64,000 nucleotides of DNA from Paenibacillus foliorum (GTDB taxonomy: Bacteria; Bacillota; Bacilli; Paenibacillales; NBRC-103111), in contig NZ_WHOD01000128.1 of NCBI RefSeq assembly GCF_013141765.1, positions 1-64,000 of the forward strand, read 5' to 3'. The notes beneath the pieces were generated by a model. The model did not search any database. It was given only the letters and a program-made list of their open reading frames with translations, and was not told where the DNA came from. The position numbers were made by a program, and so were the translations under genes. The first letter of the stretch is position 1, and every line of letters starts with the position of its first letter. Below, one piece after another: positions 1 to 7,320 of this stretch.

Positions 1-448
1 TGATATAGGCAGCCTTAAAATTATGTGATCAAAGTAACCTGTGGGAACAAGGAATCCATCTTTTCTTTCACTTCCTTCGGAATACCTTTATAACCTTCTT
101 CATCCACATTGTATAATTATGCATAATCTCATAAATTTTGAAAAATCATTTCATTAATTATGAAAATAATCTCTCCAATTATGACTCCACACATTTGACG
201 CATAGACTCCTTCTCCCGACCCATCTTTAATGCAAATTCCATGTAATAACATCAAAAAAATGACAAAATATAGTCCAACTTTAAAACCTCATCACCCAGT
301 ATTTTATTCGAAATAACAAACACCTTCGAAAGCAACCAAATTATAAAAAAGGCCGTACCATCAAGGCACGGACCCGCGATATTTATGTTCAAACTCAACG
401 ACATTTTATCTTCAAATTGTCGACATTTTAAATTACAGCTCACATCAT
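1..448. other. AT-rich region with no supported gene
   Basis: I find no open frame here with a ribosome binding site. A 31-codon open stretch on the minus strand (21 to 116) ends in a TAA and reads as a charged C-terminal-like sequence (DEEGYKGIPKEVKEKMDSLF), but it has no start codon with a Shine-Dalgarno sequence, so it may be a gene remnant or chance. A longer minus-strand frame at 252-443 runs straight through a terminator-like hairpin and is not a credible gene. Confidence 0.4.
343..372 (-). terminator. Second terminator-like hairpin downstream of nrdJ
   Basis: On the minus strand CCGTGCC and GGTACGG pair over 7 bp (one G-U) around a 5-nt loop and are followed by CCTTTTTTATAA, the form of an intrinsic terminator. 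It lies about 100 bp past the nrdJ stop and would act as a backup terminator. Confidence 0.55.
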
Positions 449-474
449 AAAAGCAAGGGTCCCCCCTCGCTTTT
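449..474 (-). terminator. nrdJ intrinsic terminator
   Basis: Immediately after the nrdJ stop codon the minus strand reads AAAAGCGAGGG, a short loop, then CCCTTGCTTTT. The stem is near-perfect and ends in a T tract, so it should stop transcription of nrdJ. Confidence 0.7.
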
Positions 475-476
475 CC

Positions 477-3095
477 TTAACTGCACTTACCATAACCGCA
501 ATTGGTACAATTCTTGCAGCCCTCACTATTAATCAATGAAGCTGAGCCGCAGGATGGGCACAGGTCCAGCGATGTTGCTGAACTACGATTGACCGCATAC
601 TGGGCAGTTGTTTCATGCACGACCTCCTGGGTTGCAGTGACGTAGTCGTCCGCATCGTCGGAGAATTCACCGTGGATCTCGAGAGCTTTGGCTACTGCAT
701 CTGCGATGGATTCGACACGGTTGGCACCGAACCCTATTGCTCCAGAGCCGCCAATGCCTTTGAGATGCTTGGTTAACAGCTGCACCTTGTTGCCATGGTC
801 GCCATAACGCAAGAACAACGAGCAGACTCGGCCAAGTGCCTCGGACATAGCGAATACATCAGATCCTGCTTTTCCTACATTCAGGAATATCTCAACGGGT
901 GAGCCATTCATATCGTTAATCGTAATATAGGCCATGCCGAATGGCGTATTGAATTTGTAAGTTGCACCGCGCAAAATCTGCGGACGCCGTTTGTATTGCT
1001 TATCATCCACCCTGTCCGTCCGCGGAGCGGAAACAGCCAAAGATTCACCAATGCTGCTAAGCGCCGTATGACCACTTTCCTTGCTAGACGAGCTGGCAGG
1101 CACTTCTGATTTTTCGCTTGGTTCTGGTGTTACCGCTGAACTTGCATCACTTTTTTTATCTTCTTTCTTCTCTGTCGAAAGCACTTGAACATCACGGCTG
1201 CCGTCACGGTATATTGTAACGCCCTTGCAGCCAAGATCGAAGGCCAATTCGTACAGCCGCTTGGTATCGTCTACTGTAAAATCAGCTGGGCAGTTCGCAG
1301 TCTTAGAAATCGAACTGTCCACCCACTTTTGAATCGCAGCTTGAGCACGAATATGATCCTCCGCAGATAAATCCATCGAGGTTACGAAGTAATCCGGCAG
1401 CTCCTCTTCAGGATGAGCATCCTTCCAATCTTGAGCAATTGGCACATACTGCTTATCAAAGCCAAGACGGCTTTGGCGATAATATTCGAATGCAAAATAA
1501 GGCTCTATACCTGTCGAAGTGCCTACCATTGTTCCCGTACTCCCAGTAGGCGCTTGAGTAATCACAGTTACATTGCGCATTCCTTTTTTCTGAATGACTG
1601 CCCCAACCTCAGGGAATTCACTCGTCATCGTTTTCATGAAGCCGCTCTGTAAGTATTTATCCGCTTCAAATTGGGTGAAGCTGCCCTTCTCCGCGGCAAT
1701 ATCAGCGGATGCTAAGTAAGCTTCCTTGGCCATAAAACCGTAAATCCGGTCCATGAATTGGAGTGATTCAGGACTTCCATAACGAATCTGGAGCATAATC
1801 ATCAGCTCCGCCAAACCCATCGTTCCAAGACCTACCCTGCGTTCATTTTGTTGATTAAGTCTGTTTTCCTCAAAATGATAAGGTGTCTTGTCAATTACAT
1901 TATCTAGAAACCGCGTCGAATAGCGAACAACCTTGCCCAGCTCATCCCAAGCTACATCATGCTTTTCGGCATCATAAAATTTGGACAAGTTAACGGCAGA
2001 CAAATTACATACACCCCATGCCGGCAATCCCTGTTCTCCGCATGGATTGGTGCAAATTATCGGATTGAAATACCAGCTGTTAGACATTTGATTGTAATAT
2101 TCCATGAAAACAACGCCCGGCTCTGCAGATTTCCAGGCCGACTCTATGATCGTATGCCATATTTCACGCGCTTTGACAGTACGGTACACATTCACTTGCT
2201 TTCCAAGCTTCTTCCATTTATCCAGGTCGCCATCCCACAATTGGTCGTATTGAGGATCCGTTGTATCGGGATATACAAGATCCCAATCGAGATCTTCTTT
2301 CACAGCCTTCATAAAACCATTGCTGACGCAGACGGATAAATTCGCATTCGTAATTTGACCCATCGTTTGTTTAACTGTAATAAAATCAGCAACATCTGGA
2401 TGCCAATCGTTCATCATAAGCATCAACGCACCGCGGCGGCTGCCTCCTTGTTCGATTAAACCTGTTGTGTAGCTAAACAAGCCACCCCATGATACAGCAC
2501 CGCTTGAGGAACCATTAACTCCCTTAACGATCGCTCGTCTTGGACGAAGCGAGGAGAGATTGATACCAACGCCACCACCACGTGCCATAATTTCGGTCAT
2601 CTCGGTTAACGAGCTCATAATTCCTCCACGGCTATCGTGAGGTGATGGAATGACATAACAATTAAAAAGCGTCAATTCCTCGCTCGCATCAGCGCCTGCA
2701 GCAATCCGTCCTCCTGGAACCAGCTTCCAGTCATCCAATATATATCTGAACTTCTCCGTCCACTCCGTTTGTTTCTCCGGAGTAGTTTCTACAGATGCCA
2801 TTGCACCTGCCAAACGGTTCCACAATTGTTCAGGTGTTTTTTCCAATGTTAAAGTAAGCTTTTCAACCGGAGATTCTATAATATCCCCATTGCGAAGCTT
2901 AACCTTCACAATCCGTTCATTGCGGCTAATCACTTCCCCGACTTCTTTAGCCGGAAACTTAGGATCGTCCTTTGTCAGAACTAATACGGTATCTCCAACT
3001 TTCGTTAACGCAGTATCTGCGTTCTTCATGGCATAACGATCAAGGAAGATTTTTTCGCTTAAACCGCTTAATTTCTTGCTTTTTACTGTTTCCAA
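477..3095 (-). CDS. nrdJ: Adenosylcobalamin-dependent (class II) ribonucleotide reductase
   Basis: Reduces ribonucleotides to deoxyribonucleotides in the cytoplasm with adenosylcobalamin as radical source. With the chosen start the protein is 872 aa. Family marks visible: FNCYVIPSP near residue 140 (first redox cysteine), GGGVGINLSSLRPRR, the NPCGEQ radical-cysteine segment followed by VCNLSAVNLS, APTGSTGTMVGTSTGIEP, and a C-terminal cysteine-rich tail (CPSCG, CKNCTNCGYGKCS) that passes electrons to the active site. I start at a TTG at 3095 because GGGAGG sits 8 nt before it and family similarity begins just after; an in-frame ATG at 3206 would add 37 residues (VPYIVLYNVEDI...) that are translated promoter DNA. 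A low-complexity Ser/Glu/Lys linker near residues 670-720 separates the catalytic core from the C-terminal domain. Monocistronic, ended by hairpins at 449-474. No class I nrdEF is in the window. Confidence 0.96.
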   Translation of the reverse strand: METVKSKKLSGLSEKIFLDRYAMKNADTALTKVGDTVLVLTKDDPKFPAKEVGEVISRNERIVKVKLRNGDIIESPVEKLTLTLEKTPEQLWNRLAGAMASVETTPEKQTEWTEKFRYILDDWKLVPGGRIAAGADASEELTLFNCYVIPSPHDSRGGIMSSLTEMTEIMARGGGVGINLSSLRPRRAIVKGVNGSSSGAVSWGGLFSYTTGLIEQGGSRRGALMLMMNDWHPDVADFITVKQTMGQITNANLSVCVSNGFMKAVKEDLDWDLVYPDTTDPQYDQLWDGDLDKWKKLGKQVNVYRTVKAREIWHTIIESAWKSAEPGVVFMEYYNQMSNSWYFNPIICTNPCGEQGLPAWGVCNLSAVNLSKFYDAEKHDVAWDELGKVVRYSTRFLDNVIDKTPYHFEENRLNQQNERRVGLGTMGLAELMIMLQIRYGSPESLQFMDRIYGFMAKEAYLASADIAAEKGSFTQFEADKYLQSGFMKTMTSEFPEVGAVIQKKGMRNVTVITQAPTGSTGTMVGTSTGIEPYFAFEYYRQSRLGFDKQYVPIAQDWKDAHPEEELPDYFVTSMDLSAEDHIRAQAAIQKWVDSSISKTANCPADFTVDDTKRLYELAFDLGCKGVTIYRDGSRDVQVLSTEKKEDKKSDASSAVTPEPSEKSEVPASSSSKESGHTALSSIGESLAVSAPRTDRVDDKQYKRRPQILRGATYKFNTPFGMAYITINDMNGSPVEIFLNVGKAGSDVFAMSEALGRVCSLFLRYGDHGNKVQLLTKHLKGIGGSGAIGFGANRVESIADAVAKALEIHGEFSDDADDYVTATQEVVHETTAQYAVNRSSATSLDLCPSCGSASLINSEGCKNCTNCGYGKCS

Positions 3096-3130
3096 AACAA
3101 TAACCTCCCGAGAATAGAGATCAACATCAA

Positions 3131-3146
3131 GCACAATATCTAGTAT
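3131..3146 (-). promoter_or_regulatory. NrdR-type box, promoter-distal copy (downstream of TSS)
   Basis: The plus strand reads GCACAATATCTAGTAT, matching 13 of 16 positions of the remembered NrdR consensus acaCwAtATaTwGtgt. It lies just downstream of the presumed nrdJ transcription start. Confidence 0.7.
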
Positions 3147-3155
3147 GTCTTCAAC

Positions 3156-3161
3156 ATTATA
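3156..3161 (-). promoter_or_regulatory. nrdJ -10 element
   Basis: TATAAT on the minus strand, 61 nt before the TTG start codon and between the two NrdR-type boxes. The matching -35 (TAGAAG, 17 bp upstream) is weak, so the exact start site is inferred. Confidence 0.6.
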
Positions 3162-3163
3162 CA

Positions 3164-3179
3164 ACACAATATATGGTAC
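3164..3179 (-). promoter_or_regulatory. NrdR-type box, promoter copy
   Basis: The plus strand reads ACACAATATATGGTAC, 13 of 16 matches to the NrdR consensus. It fills the -35/-10 spacer of the nrdJ promoter and starts exactly 33 bp from the other box, about three helical turns. Confidence 0.75.
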
Positions 3180-3534
3180 TTCTAATAGGACAGTAGCGGA
3201 ATTCACCGGTTAGGACAAGACACCTTGCCAATTGCTTGCATTTGCTCTGCAATTCACTCTTTTTCGATAGTTGAAAACTTTATTTTTTTCGACAGCTTTC
3301 ACCTAATAATCGATTCGCAAGAACTATTTCCCGCGACAAAAGCACTACCAATCCCAACCTAATCATCCATTAATTACAGAGTGCAGCAACTTATTTTGAC
3401 ATACCAAGCTAACCTTGTTACCCTAACGATAGACAGCTTTTGAAATCAATCTTTACTAAATTGAGCATACCATATTCCCCACCTCAACACAAACGAATGT
3501 TCGCATTTCATTTCAAACTAAGGAGCGCCAAGCT
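3180..3534. other. Divergent intergenic region nrdJ / dat
   Basis: About 355 bp without a coding frame. I looked for a cobalamin riboswitch on the nrdJ side and saw no B12-box-like core. On the dat side a TTGACA at about 3397 has no convincing -10 partner, and I cannot name the dat promoter. Nothing else stands out. Confidence 0.4.
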
Positions 3535-4377
3535 ATGAGCCTATATTTGTATCAAAATCAGTTTCTCCCTAAAGATCAGGTGTCCATTTCTCCAGATGAC
3601 AGGGGCTATTATTTCGGAGATGGCATCTATGAAGTATTTCGCGTTTATAACGGTGTGCTTTTTGAACCGGAGGGTCATTATCGCAGACTGGAAAAGAGCG
3701 CTCGCGAGGTCCGCATTCCATTGCCCTATAACATAGAGCGGATGCATCAGTATTTGGTCGAGCTCATTCAAGCAAACCATATTCAAGAGGGTACGGTGTA
3801 TTTGCAAATTACTCGCGGAACAGCACCACGTTCTCATCCATTTCCACCTCTCGATACAGAGCCAGTTTTGATGGCGTATTGCAATCAGATCGCTAGACCC
3901 CTAAGTACTATGGAGCAGGGAATTACAGCTATCACAGCGGATGACATAAGATGGCTCAAGTGTGACCTGAAAACGTTAAATCTGTTGGCAAATGTAATGG
4001 CCAAACAAGAAGCTTTAGTTCAAGGTGCAGGAGAGGTCATATTACATAGAAAGGGTACCGTAACCGAGTGCAGCTCCTCTAATTTCATGATCGTAAAAAA
4101 AGGTGAGATCTTGACACACCCTGCCAATAATCTCATTTTACACGGCATTACTCGTGAGGTTGTGTTTAGACTTGCCCGTAAATTAGACATAGTTTACCAT
4201 GAACGAGCTTTTACTATTGAGGATTTGCATTCGGCTGAAGAGGCGTTTATAAGTGGAACTACAGTAGAAATAACGCCCGTTATCTCGGTAAACGGCAGGG
4301 CAGTCGGACAAGGAAATCCTGGGCCTGTAACTAGGAAGCTTCAACAAGCCTTTGAGCAGCTAGTAAACAGTCTGTAG
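3535..4377 (+). CDS. dat: D-amino acid aminotransferase (fold type IV PLP enzyme)
   Basis: Interconverts D-alanine and 2-oxoglutarate with pyruvate and D-glutamate, supplying D-amino acids for peptidoglycan. Length 280 aa, usual for Dat. Motifs seen: DDRGYYFGDGIYEV (residues 20-33), the ITRGTAPRSHPFP segment near residue 97 that binds substrate carboxylate in Dat enzymes, the PLP lysine in CDLKTLNLL near residue 145, E177 in TECSSSNFMIV, and GTTVEITPV near the C-terminus. AAGGAGCG precedes the ATG by 8 nt. The R-G-T-A-P-R pattern favours Dat over branched-chain aminotransferase or aminodeoxychorismate lyase, which share the fold. Stands alone, divergent from nrdJ. Confidence 0.92.
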   Translation: MSLYLYQNQFLPKDQVSISPDDRGYYFGDGIYEVFRVYNGVLFEPEGHYRRLEKSAREVRIPLPYNIERMHQYLVELIQANHIQEGTVYLQITRGTAPRSHPFPPLDTEPVLMAYCNQIARPLSTMEQGITAITADDIRWLKCDLKTLNLLANVMAKQEALVQGAGEVILHRKGTVTECSSSNFMIVKKGEILTHPANNLILHGITREVVFRLARKLDIVYHERAFTIEDLHSAEEAFISGTTVEITPVISVNGRAVGQGNPGPVTRKLQQAFEQLVNSL

Positions 4378-4485
4378 CTTATATTTTCTGCTTGCCGCCG
4401 GAACCAAACCTATGTTAAATTGACAATTACTTGTAAAAGACCCAAACACCTGATGATGTCAATCTATTGGTCAGGAGAGTTCCTA

Positions 4486-5022
4486 ATGAAAAAAATTGCG
4501 CTAATCGGTTCTGGAGGATCAGGTAAATCTACACTTGCCCGCAAGCTTGGTGAGCTTACAAAACTGAATGTGTATCATCTGGATGCGTTACATTTTCAAC
4601 CCGGTTGGGTTCCCATGCCTAATGATCAATGGGAGCATCTGCAGAAACAGCTAATTCAAGAACAAGAGTGGATTATTGACGGGAATTACGGAAGAACCAT
4701 CGATATCAGATTGAATGAAGCCGACGTGATCATCTTTTTTGATTTACCCAGGCGGATAACAACCTACCGAGTGATCAAACGAAGAATCATGTATCATGGA
4801 AAAACGAGGCCTGACTTAAAAGAGGGCTGTCCTGAACGATTAGATTGGCCATTTGTTAAATGGGTTTGGAATTACAGAGCAACGAAACGACCTGCGATTA
4901 TGAAAAAGCTCCATACATTGTCTGCGGCCAAAATCGTTTTTGTGATTAAAAGCAACGCCGATATAAAAAGGCTCCTAGAACAAATCCAGAACGGAGAATC
5001 TCTCCAGAGCAATCTTTCATAA
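4486..5022 (+). CDS. Adenylate-kinase-like P-loop protein (FlaR-type topology modulation family)
   Basis: A 178-aa P-loop NTPase: MKKIALIGSGGSGKSTLA carries the Walker A motif (GSGGSGKST, residues 8-16). A short lid-like region RRIMYHGKTRPDLKEGCPERL (around residues 100-125) and DVIIFFDLPR (Walker B-like) match the family usually labelled 'DNA topology modulation protein' or adenylate-kinase-related; the true substrate is unknown. I start at 4486 because GGAGAG lies 6-9 nt upstream; an earlier in-frame ATG at 4420 has no ribosome binding site. No operon partner; a bidirectional terminator follows. Confidence 0.85.
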   Translation: MKKIALIGSGGSGKSTLARKLGELTKLNVYHLDALHFQPGWVPMPNDQWEHLQKQLIQEQEWIIDGNYGRTIDIRLNEADVIIFFDLPRRITTYRVIKRRIMYHGKTRPDLKEGCPERLDWPFVKWVWNYRATKRPAIMKKLHTLSAAKIVFVIKSNADIKRLLEQIQNGESLQSNLS

Positions 5023-5024
5023 GG

Positions 5025-5070
5025 AAAAAAGAGGCAGGGAGCCCACCCACAGCTCCTTGCCTCTTTATTA
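5025..5070. terminator. Bidirectional terminator
   Basis: AAGAGGCAGGGAGC pairs with GCTCCTTGCCTCTT (14 bp, one G-U) around a 9-nt loop, with A and T tracts on the two sides. It separates the convergent P-loop kinase gene and ywnB; the ywnB stop codon is at its edge. Confidence 0.85.
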
Positions 5071-5712
5071 TTAATAGCCAACTGTAAAACGTTGACGGCT
5101 GTACTGGGGCTTCTCTACCTCATCCAGCATCGCAATAGCATAGTCCTCAGCAGAAATATAGCTTTCACCTTTCTCATTAACGATTAACTGTTCCGTTCCT
5201 GTGCGGTACTTTCCAGTGCGTTCTCCTGGAGCAATCTTAGCCGCTGGACTCAGATTCGTCCAATTCAATTCATTTTCTTGGCGATACACGCCTAGTGCGT
5301 CACGATGAGCTATTGCAGTAGGTTTAACGATTTCGGGGAATTCCGGAGTATCGATGAGCAGTACTCCAGGTGCAACCTCTAAGCTTGCAGCTCCGCCTAC
5401 AGCCAAAAGCCGACCCACACCCGCTTTTTTTACTCCTTTAATTAAAGTTCGGGTTGCGTCTACTAGAGTATGTTCTTCACCAGTACCGAATGCCGGACCG
5501 AATGCACTTATGACGACATCATGTCCTGCCACTGCATTCGCTACACTTTCTTCTTCAAAAATGTTACCTGTTACAACCTTTAAGTTTTCATTCTGCTTAG
5601 TGATTCGAGAAGGATCGCGAACTACGGCAGTAACTAGATGTCCTCTTGTCAAAGCTTCCTCTAGAATACGTTGTCCAATGGTTCCGCTGGCACTAATTAA
5701 TGCAATTTTCAT
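5071..5712 (-). CDS. ywnB: NAD(P)-binding NmrA/atypical SDR protein, YwnB-like
   Basis: A 213-aa Rossmann protein. The N-terminus MKIALISASGTIGQRI holds the GxxGxxG-type nucleotide loop, followed by VVRDPSRI and DVVISAFGP, typical of the NmrA/YwnB group that lacks the classical YxxxK catalytic pair. Activity unknown, possibly an NAD(P)H-dependent reductase or redox sensor. ATG at 5712 is chosen because AAAGGTGG precedes it by about 8 nt; a GTG at 5724 would overlap the ribosome binding site. It follows the Rrf2 regulator gene in the same direction and has a copy of the same inverted-repeat operator (5771-5793) upstream. B. subtilis carries ywnA and ywnB as neighbours, which supports the assignment. 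Confidence 0.85.
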   Translation of the reverse strand: MKIALISASGTIGQRILEEALTRGHLVTAVVRDPSRITKQNENLKVVTGNIFEEESVANAVAGHDVVISAFGPAFGTGEEHTLVDATRTLIKGVKKAGVGRLLAVGGAASLEVAPGVLLIDTPEFPEIVKPTAIAHRDALGVYRQENELNWTNLSPAAKIAPGERTGKYRTGTEQLIVNEKGESYISAEDYAIAMLDEVEKPQYSRQRFTVGY

Positions 5713-5770
5713 CCTTGTTTCCACCTTTTCTAATTTATATAGTCATTCATCGAGGAATGTTAAATGAACA

Positions 5771-5793
5771 GTTGTAACATCGTTGATTACAAC
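5771..5793 (-). promoter_or_regulatory. YwnA-type operator in front of ywnB
   Basis: A perfect 7-bp inverted repeat, GTTGTAA - 9 nt - TTACAAC, between the ywnA stop codon and ywnB. Its core, TGTAA-N9-TTACA, recurs in the ywnA promoter. A -10-like TATATA lies about 30 bp downstream at 5736-5741, so the operator may sit just upstream of a ywnB promoter. Confidence 0.7.
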
Positions 5794-5807
5794 GAGTTTA
5801 AAAAAAA

Positions 5808-6251
5808 TTAGTCCGCCTTAGACAGCTGAATTTGCTCAGCAAGCACGGTTACTAATTCTTTCATCGTAATATCCGCTAAAATTTTCTCCATTGCGTCTTG
5901 AGCACGCCCTAACAACAACTGTAGAACAGCCTGAATGTTAGCTCCTACAGGACATTGAGGGTTAGGTTGTTCGTGGATGTGAAATAGCTGGCCTTCTTCC
6001 ACTACATCAACCGCTCTGAATACTTCTAACAAAGTAATCTCTTCCAATTCTTTTAGTAAGAAAGCACCGCCGGTCCCTGCACGCACATTTACCAACCCAG
6101 CCTTTTTAAGCTGCCCTAATATTCTCCGAATAATTACAGGATTCGTTTTTACACTTTCTGCAATCCACTCTGAAGTGCCATGAGCATCCTTAGCAATTGC
6201 TAGAAGAGATAATATATGAACGCCAATAGAAAATCGACTGCTAATTTTCAT
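5808..6251 (-). CDS. ywnA: Rrf2-family transcriptional regulator, YwnA-like
   Basis: A 147-aa winged-helix repressor. MKISSRFSIGVHILSLLA and the recognition region NPVIIRRILGQLKKAGLV are characteristic of Rrf2 proteins. Only one cysteine (NPQCPVG, near residue 105) is present, so the three-cysteine Fe-S site of IscR/NsrR is missing; this matches YwnA/YwnB-type regulators that sense something other than an Fe-S cluster. Start at 6251 is set by GAGAGGGTG 6 nt upstream; an ATG at 6305 falls within the promoter. The gene precedes ywnB and both have a TGTAA-N9-TTACA operator, so autorepression plus control of ywnB is the simplest reading. Confidence 0.88.
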   Translation of the reverse strand: MKISSRFSIGVHILSLLAIAKDAHGTSEWIAESVKTNPVIIRRILGQLKKAGLVNVRAGTGGAFLLKELEEITLLEVFRAVDVVEEGQLFHIHEQPNPQCPVGANIQAVLQLLLGRAQDAMEKILADITMKELVTVLAEQIQLSKAD

Positions 6252-6266
6252 TAGTAACACCCTCTC

Positions 6267-6305
6267 GATGTAATCATTATAGTTACAACCAAGGACAGAA
6301 GTCAA
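6267..6305 (-). promoter_or_regulatory. ywnA promoter with overlapping operator
   Basis: Minus strand: TTGACT (6305-6300), an 18-bp spacer, and TATAAT (6281-6276). The inverted repeat TGTAA-N9-TTACA (6269-6287) completely covers the -10 box, the expected position for a repressor site. Confidence 0.8.
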
Positions 6306-6441
6306 GCGAATCCAATTATTCCTAGTTAACCCCCATTATTTTATAATAGAGGTTCAGAAGATTCAGCTTGACCCCCACTTTAGCTTTCGGCAAATCGAAA
6401 CATCCTCCAAATGGCTATTGCTGAGCAGTGAGTGTGCTAGC

Positions 6442-7287
6442 TTACCTCCGAAGGTTCCATCCCTCATTAGCGTATTTCTCAGCAATCAACTGCTGGACTA
6501 ATGATTGCTCATACTCAGTTAGCGTGCTTTCCACAAGCTCAATGTCCAAGCCCTCTGCTATCCCTGCCTGAAATGCTTCTTCCACCTCTGGTAATGTAAC
6601 TTCCTGCTTATCGATACTGCGGCATAAATCATTAATGGCGACAGCTTTGTGGACAAATTGCTGCTTTAACCTGGCCTGCAGTCGCTCATTCGAAAACTTT
6701 AACACCCGAAACAACTGATCCACATCCATATCCAACAAAATAGAACCGTGCTGCAGTACAACCTGCTTTTGCCGGGTTTGGGCGCTGCCTGCAATTTTAC
6801 GTCCCTCAACGACAAGCTCGTACCAGGATGGAGAATCGAAGCAGGCCGCCGAACCCATCGAAGCATATTTGCTTTTGTCCTCCTCGCTCTCCAGCTGAAC
6901 CATGCGCGCATCCAATCCCAGCTTACGGAAACCAAGCAGCAGTCCTTCACTCAACACTCGGTATGCTTCTGTTATGCCGCTCGGAATGCCTGGATAACTC
7001 TCTGAGACAATAATGCTGTATGTCAGTTCCTTATCGTGAAGTACAGCCCTGCCTCCGGTAGGACGCCGTACAAAGCCTAATCCTTCCTGCTCAAGCTGAT
7101 CAAAATCGATCTCTTCAATCGCCTTTTGAAAATATCCGATCGATAAGGTCGCTGGATTCCATCCATAGAATCGGACTGTCGGAGGAACCTTGCCCTCGCT
7201 GTGAGCCGTCAATATCGCCTCATCCACTGCCATATTGTAGGCGGGGTCATTCATGCCTGAAGAAATAAAACGCCATTGAGTTTTCAT
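6442..7287 (-). CDS. lipM: Octanoyltransferase LipM (lipoate biosynthesis)
   Basis: Transfers octanoyl from acyl carrier protein to the GcvH lipoyl domain, the first step of lipoate assembly in Bacillales. Length 281 aa against about 278 in B. subtilis. Seen: GWNPATLSIGYFQ, FVRRPTGGRAVLHDKELTYS (the RRPTGGRAVLH lipoyl-transferase signature), the catalytic cysteine in AACFDSPSWYELVV, GRKIAGSAQTRQK, and the C-terminal WNLRR. The ACFD...SWYE context distinguishes LipM from lipoate-protein ligase LplA. AGGAG lies 7 nt before the ATG. In B. subtilis lipM (yqhM) is near yqhGH; here yqhHG is also close by, but the gcvT-gcvPA-gcvPB operon is not. Confidence 0.93.
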   Translation of the reverse strand: MKTQWRFISSGMNDPAYNMAVDEAILTAHSEGKVPPTVRFYGWNPATLSIGYFQKAIEEIDFDQLEQEGLGFVRRPTGGRAVLHDKELTYSIIVSESYPGIPSGITEAYRVLSEGLLLGFRKLGLDARMVQLESEEDKSKYASMGSAACFDSPSWYELVVEGRKIAGSAQTRQKQVVLQHGSILLDMDVDQLFRVLKFSNERLQARLKQQFVHKAVAINDLCRSIDKQEVTLPEVEEAFQAGIAEGLDIELVESTLTEYEQSLVQQLIAEKYANEGWNLRR

Positions 7288-7320
7288 AGTATGCTCCTGT
7301 CTGTAAAGATACGGTTTGAT

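Noticed and set aside
252-443. Minus-strand frame of 63 codons
   Set aside because: No ribosome binding site, and it contains a terminator hairpin with a U tract (343-372).
3096-3534. Cobalamin riboswitch before nrdJ
   Set aside because: No B12-box-like conserved core or P-stem arrangement on the minus strand; the promoter lies too close to the start codon for a riboswitch.
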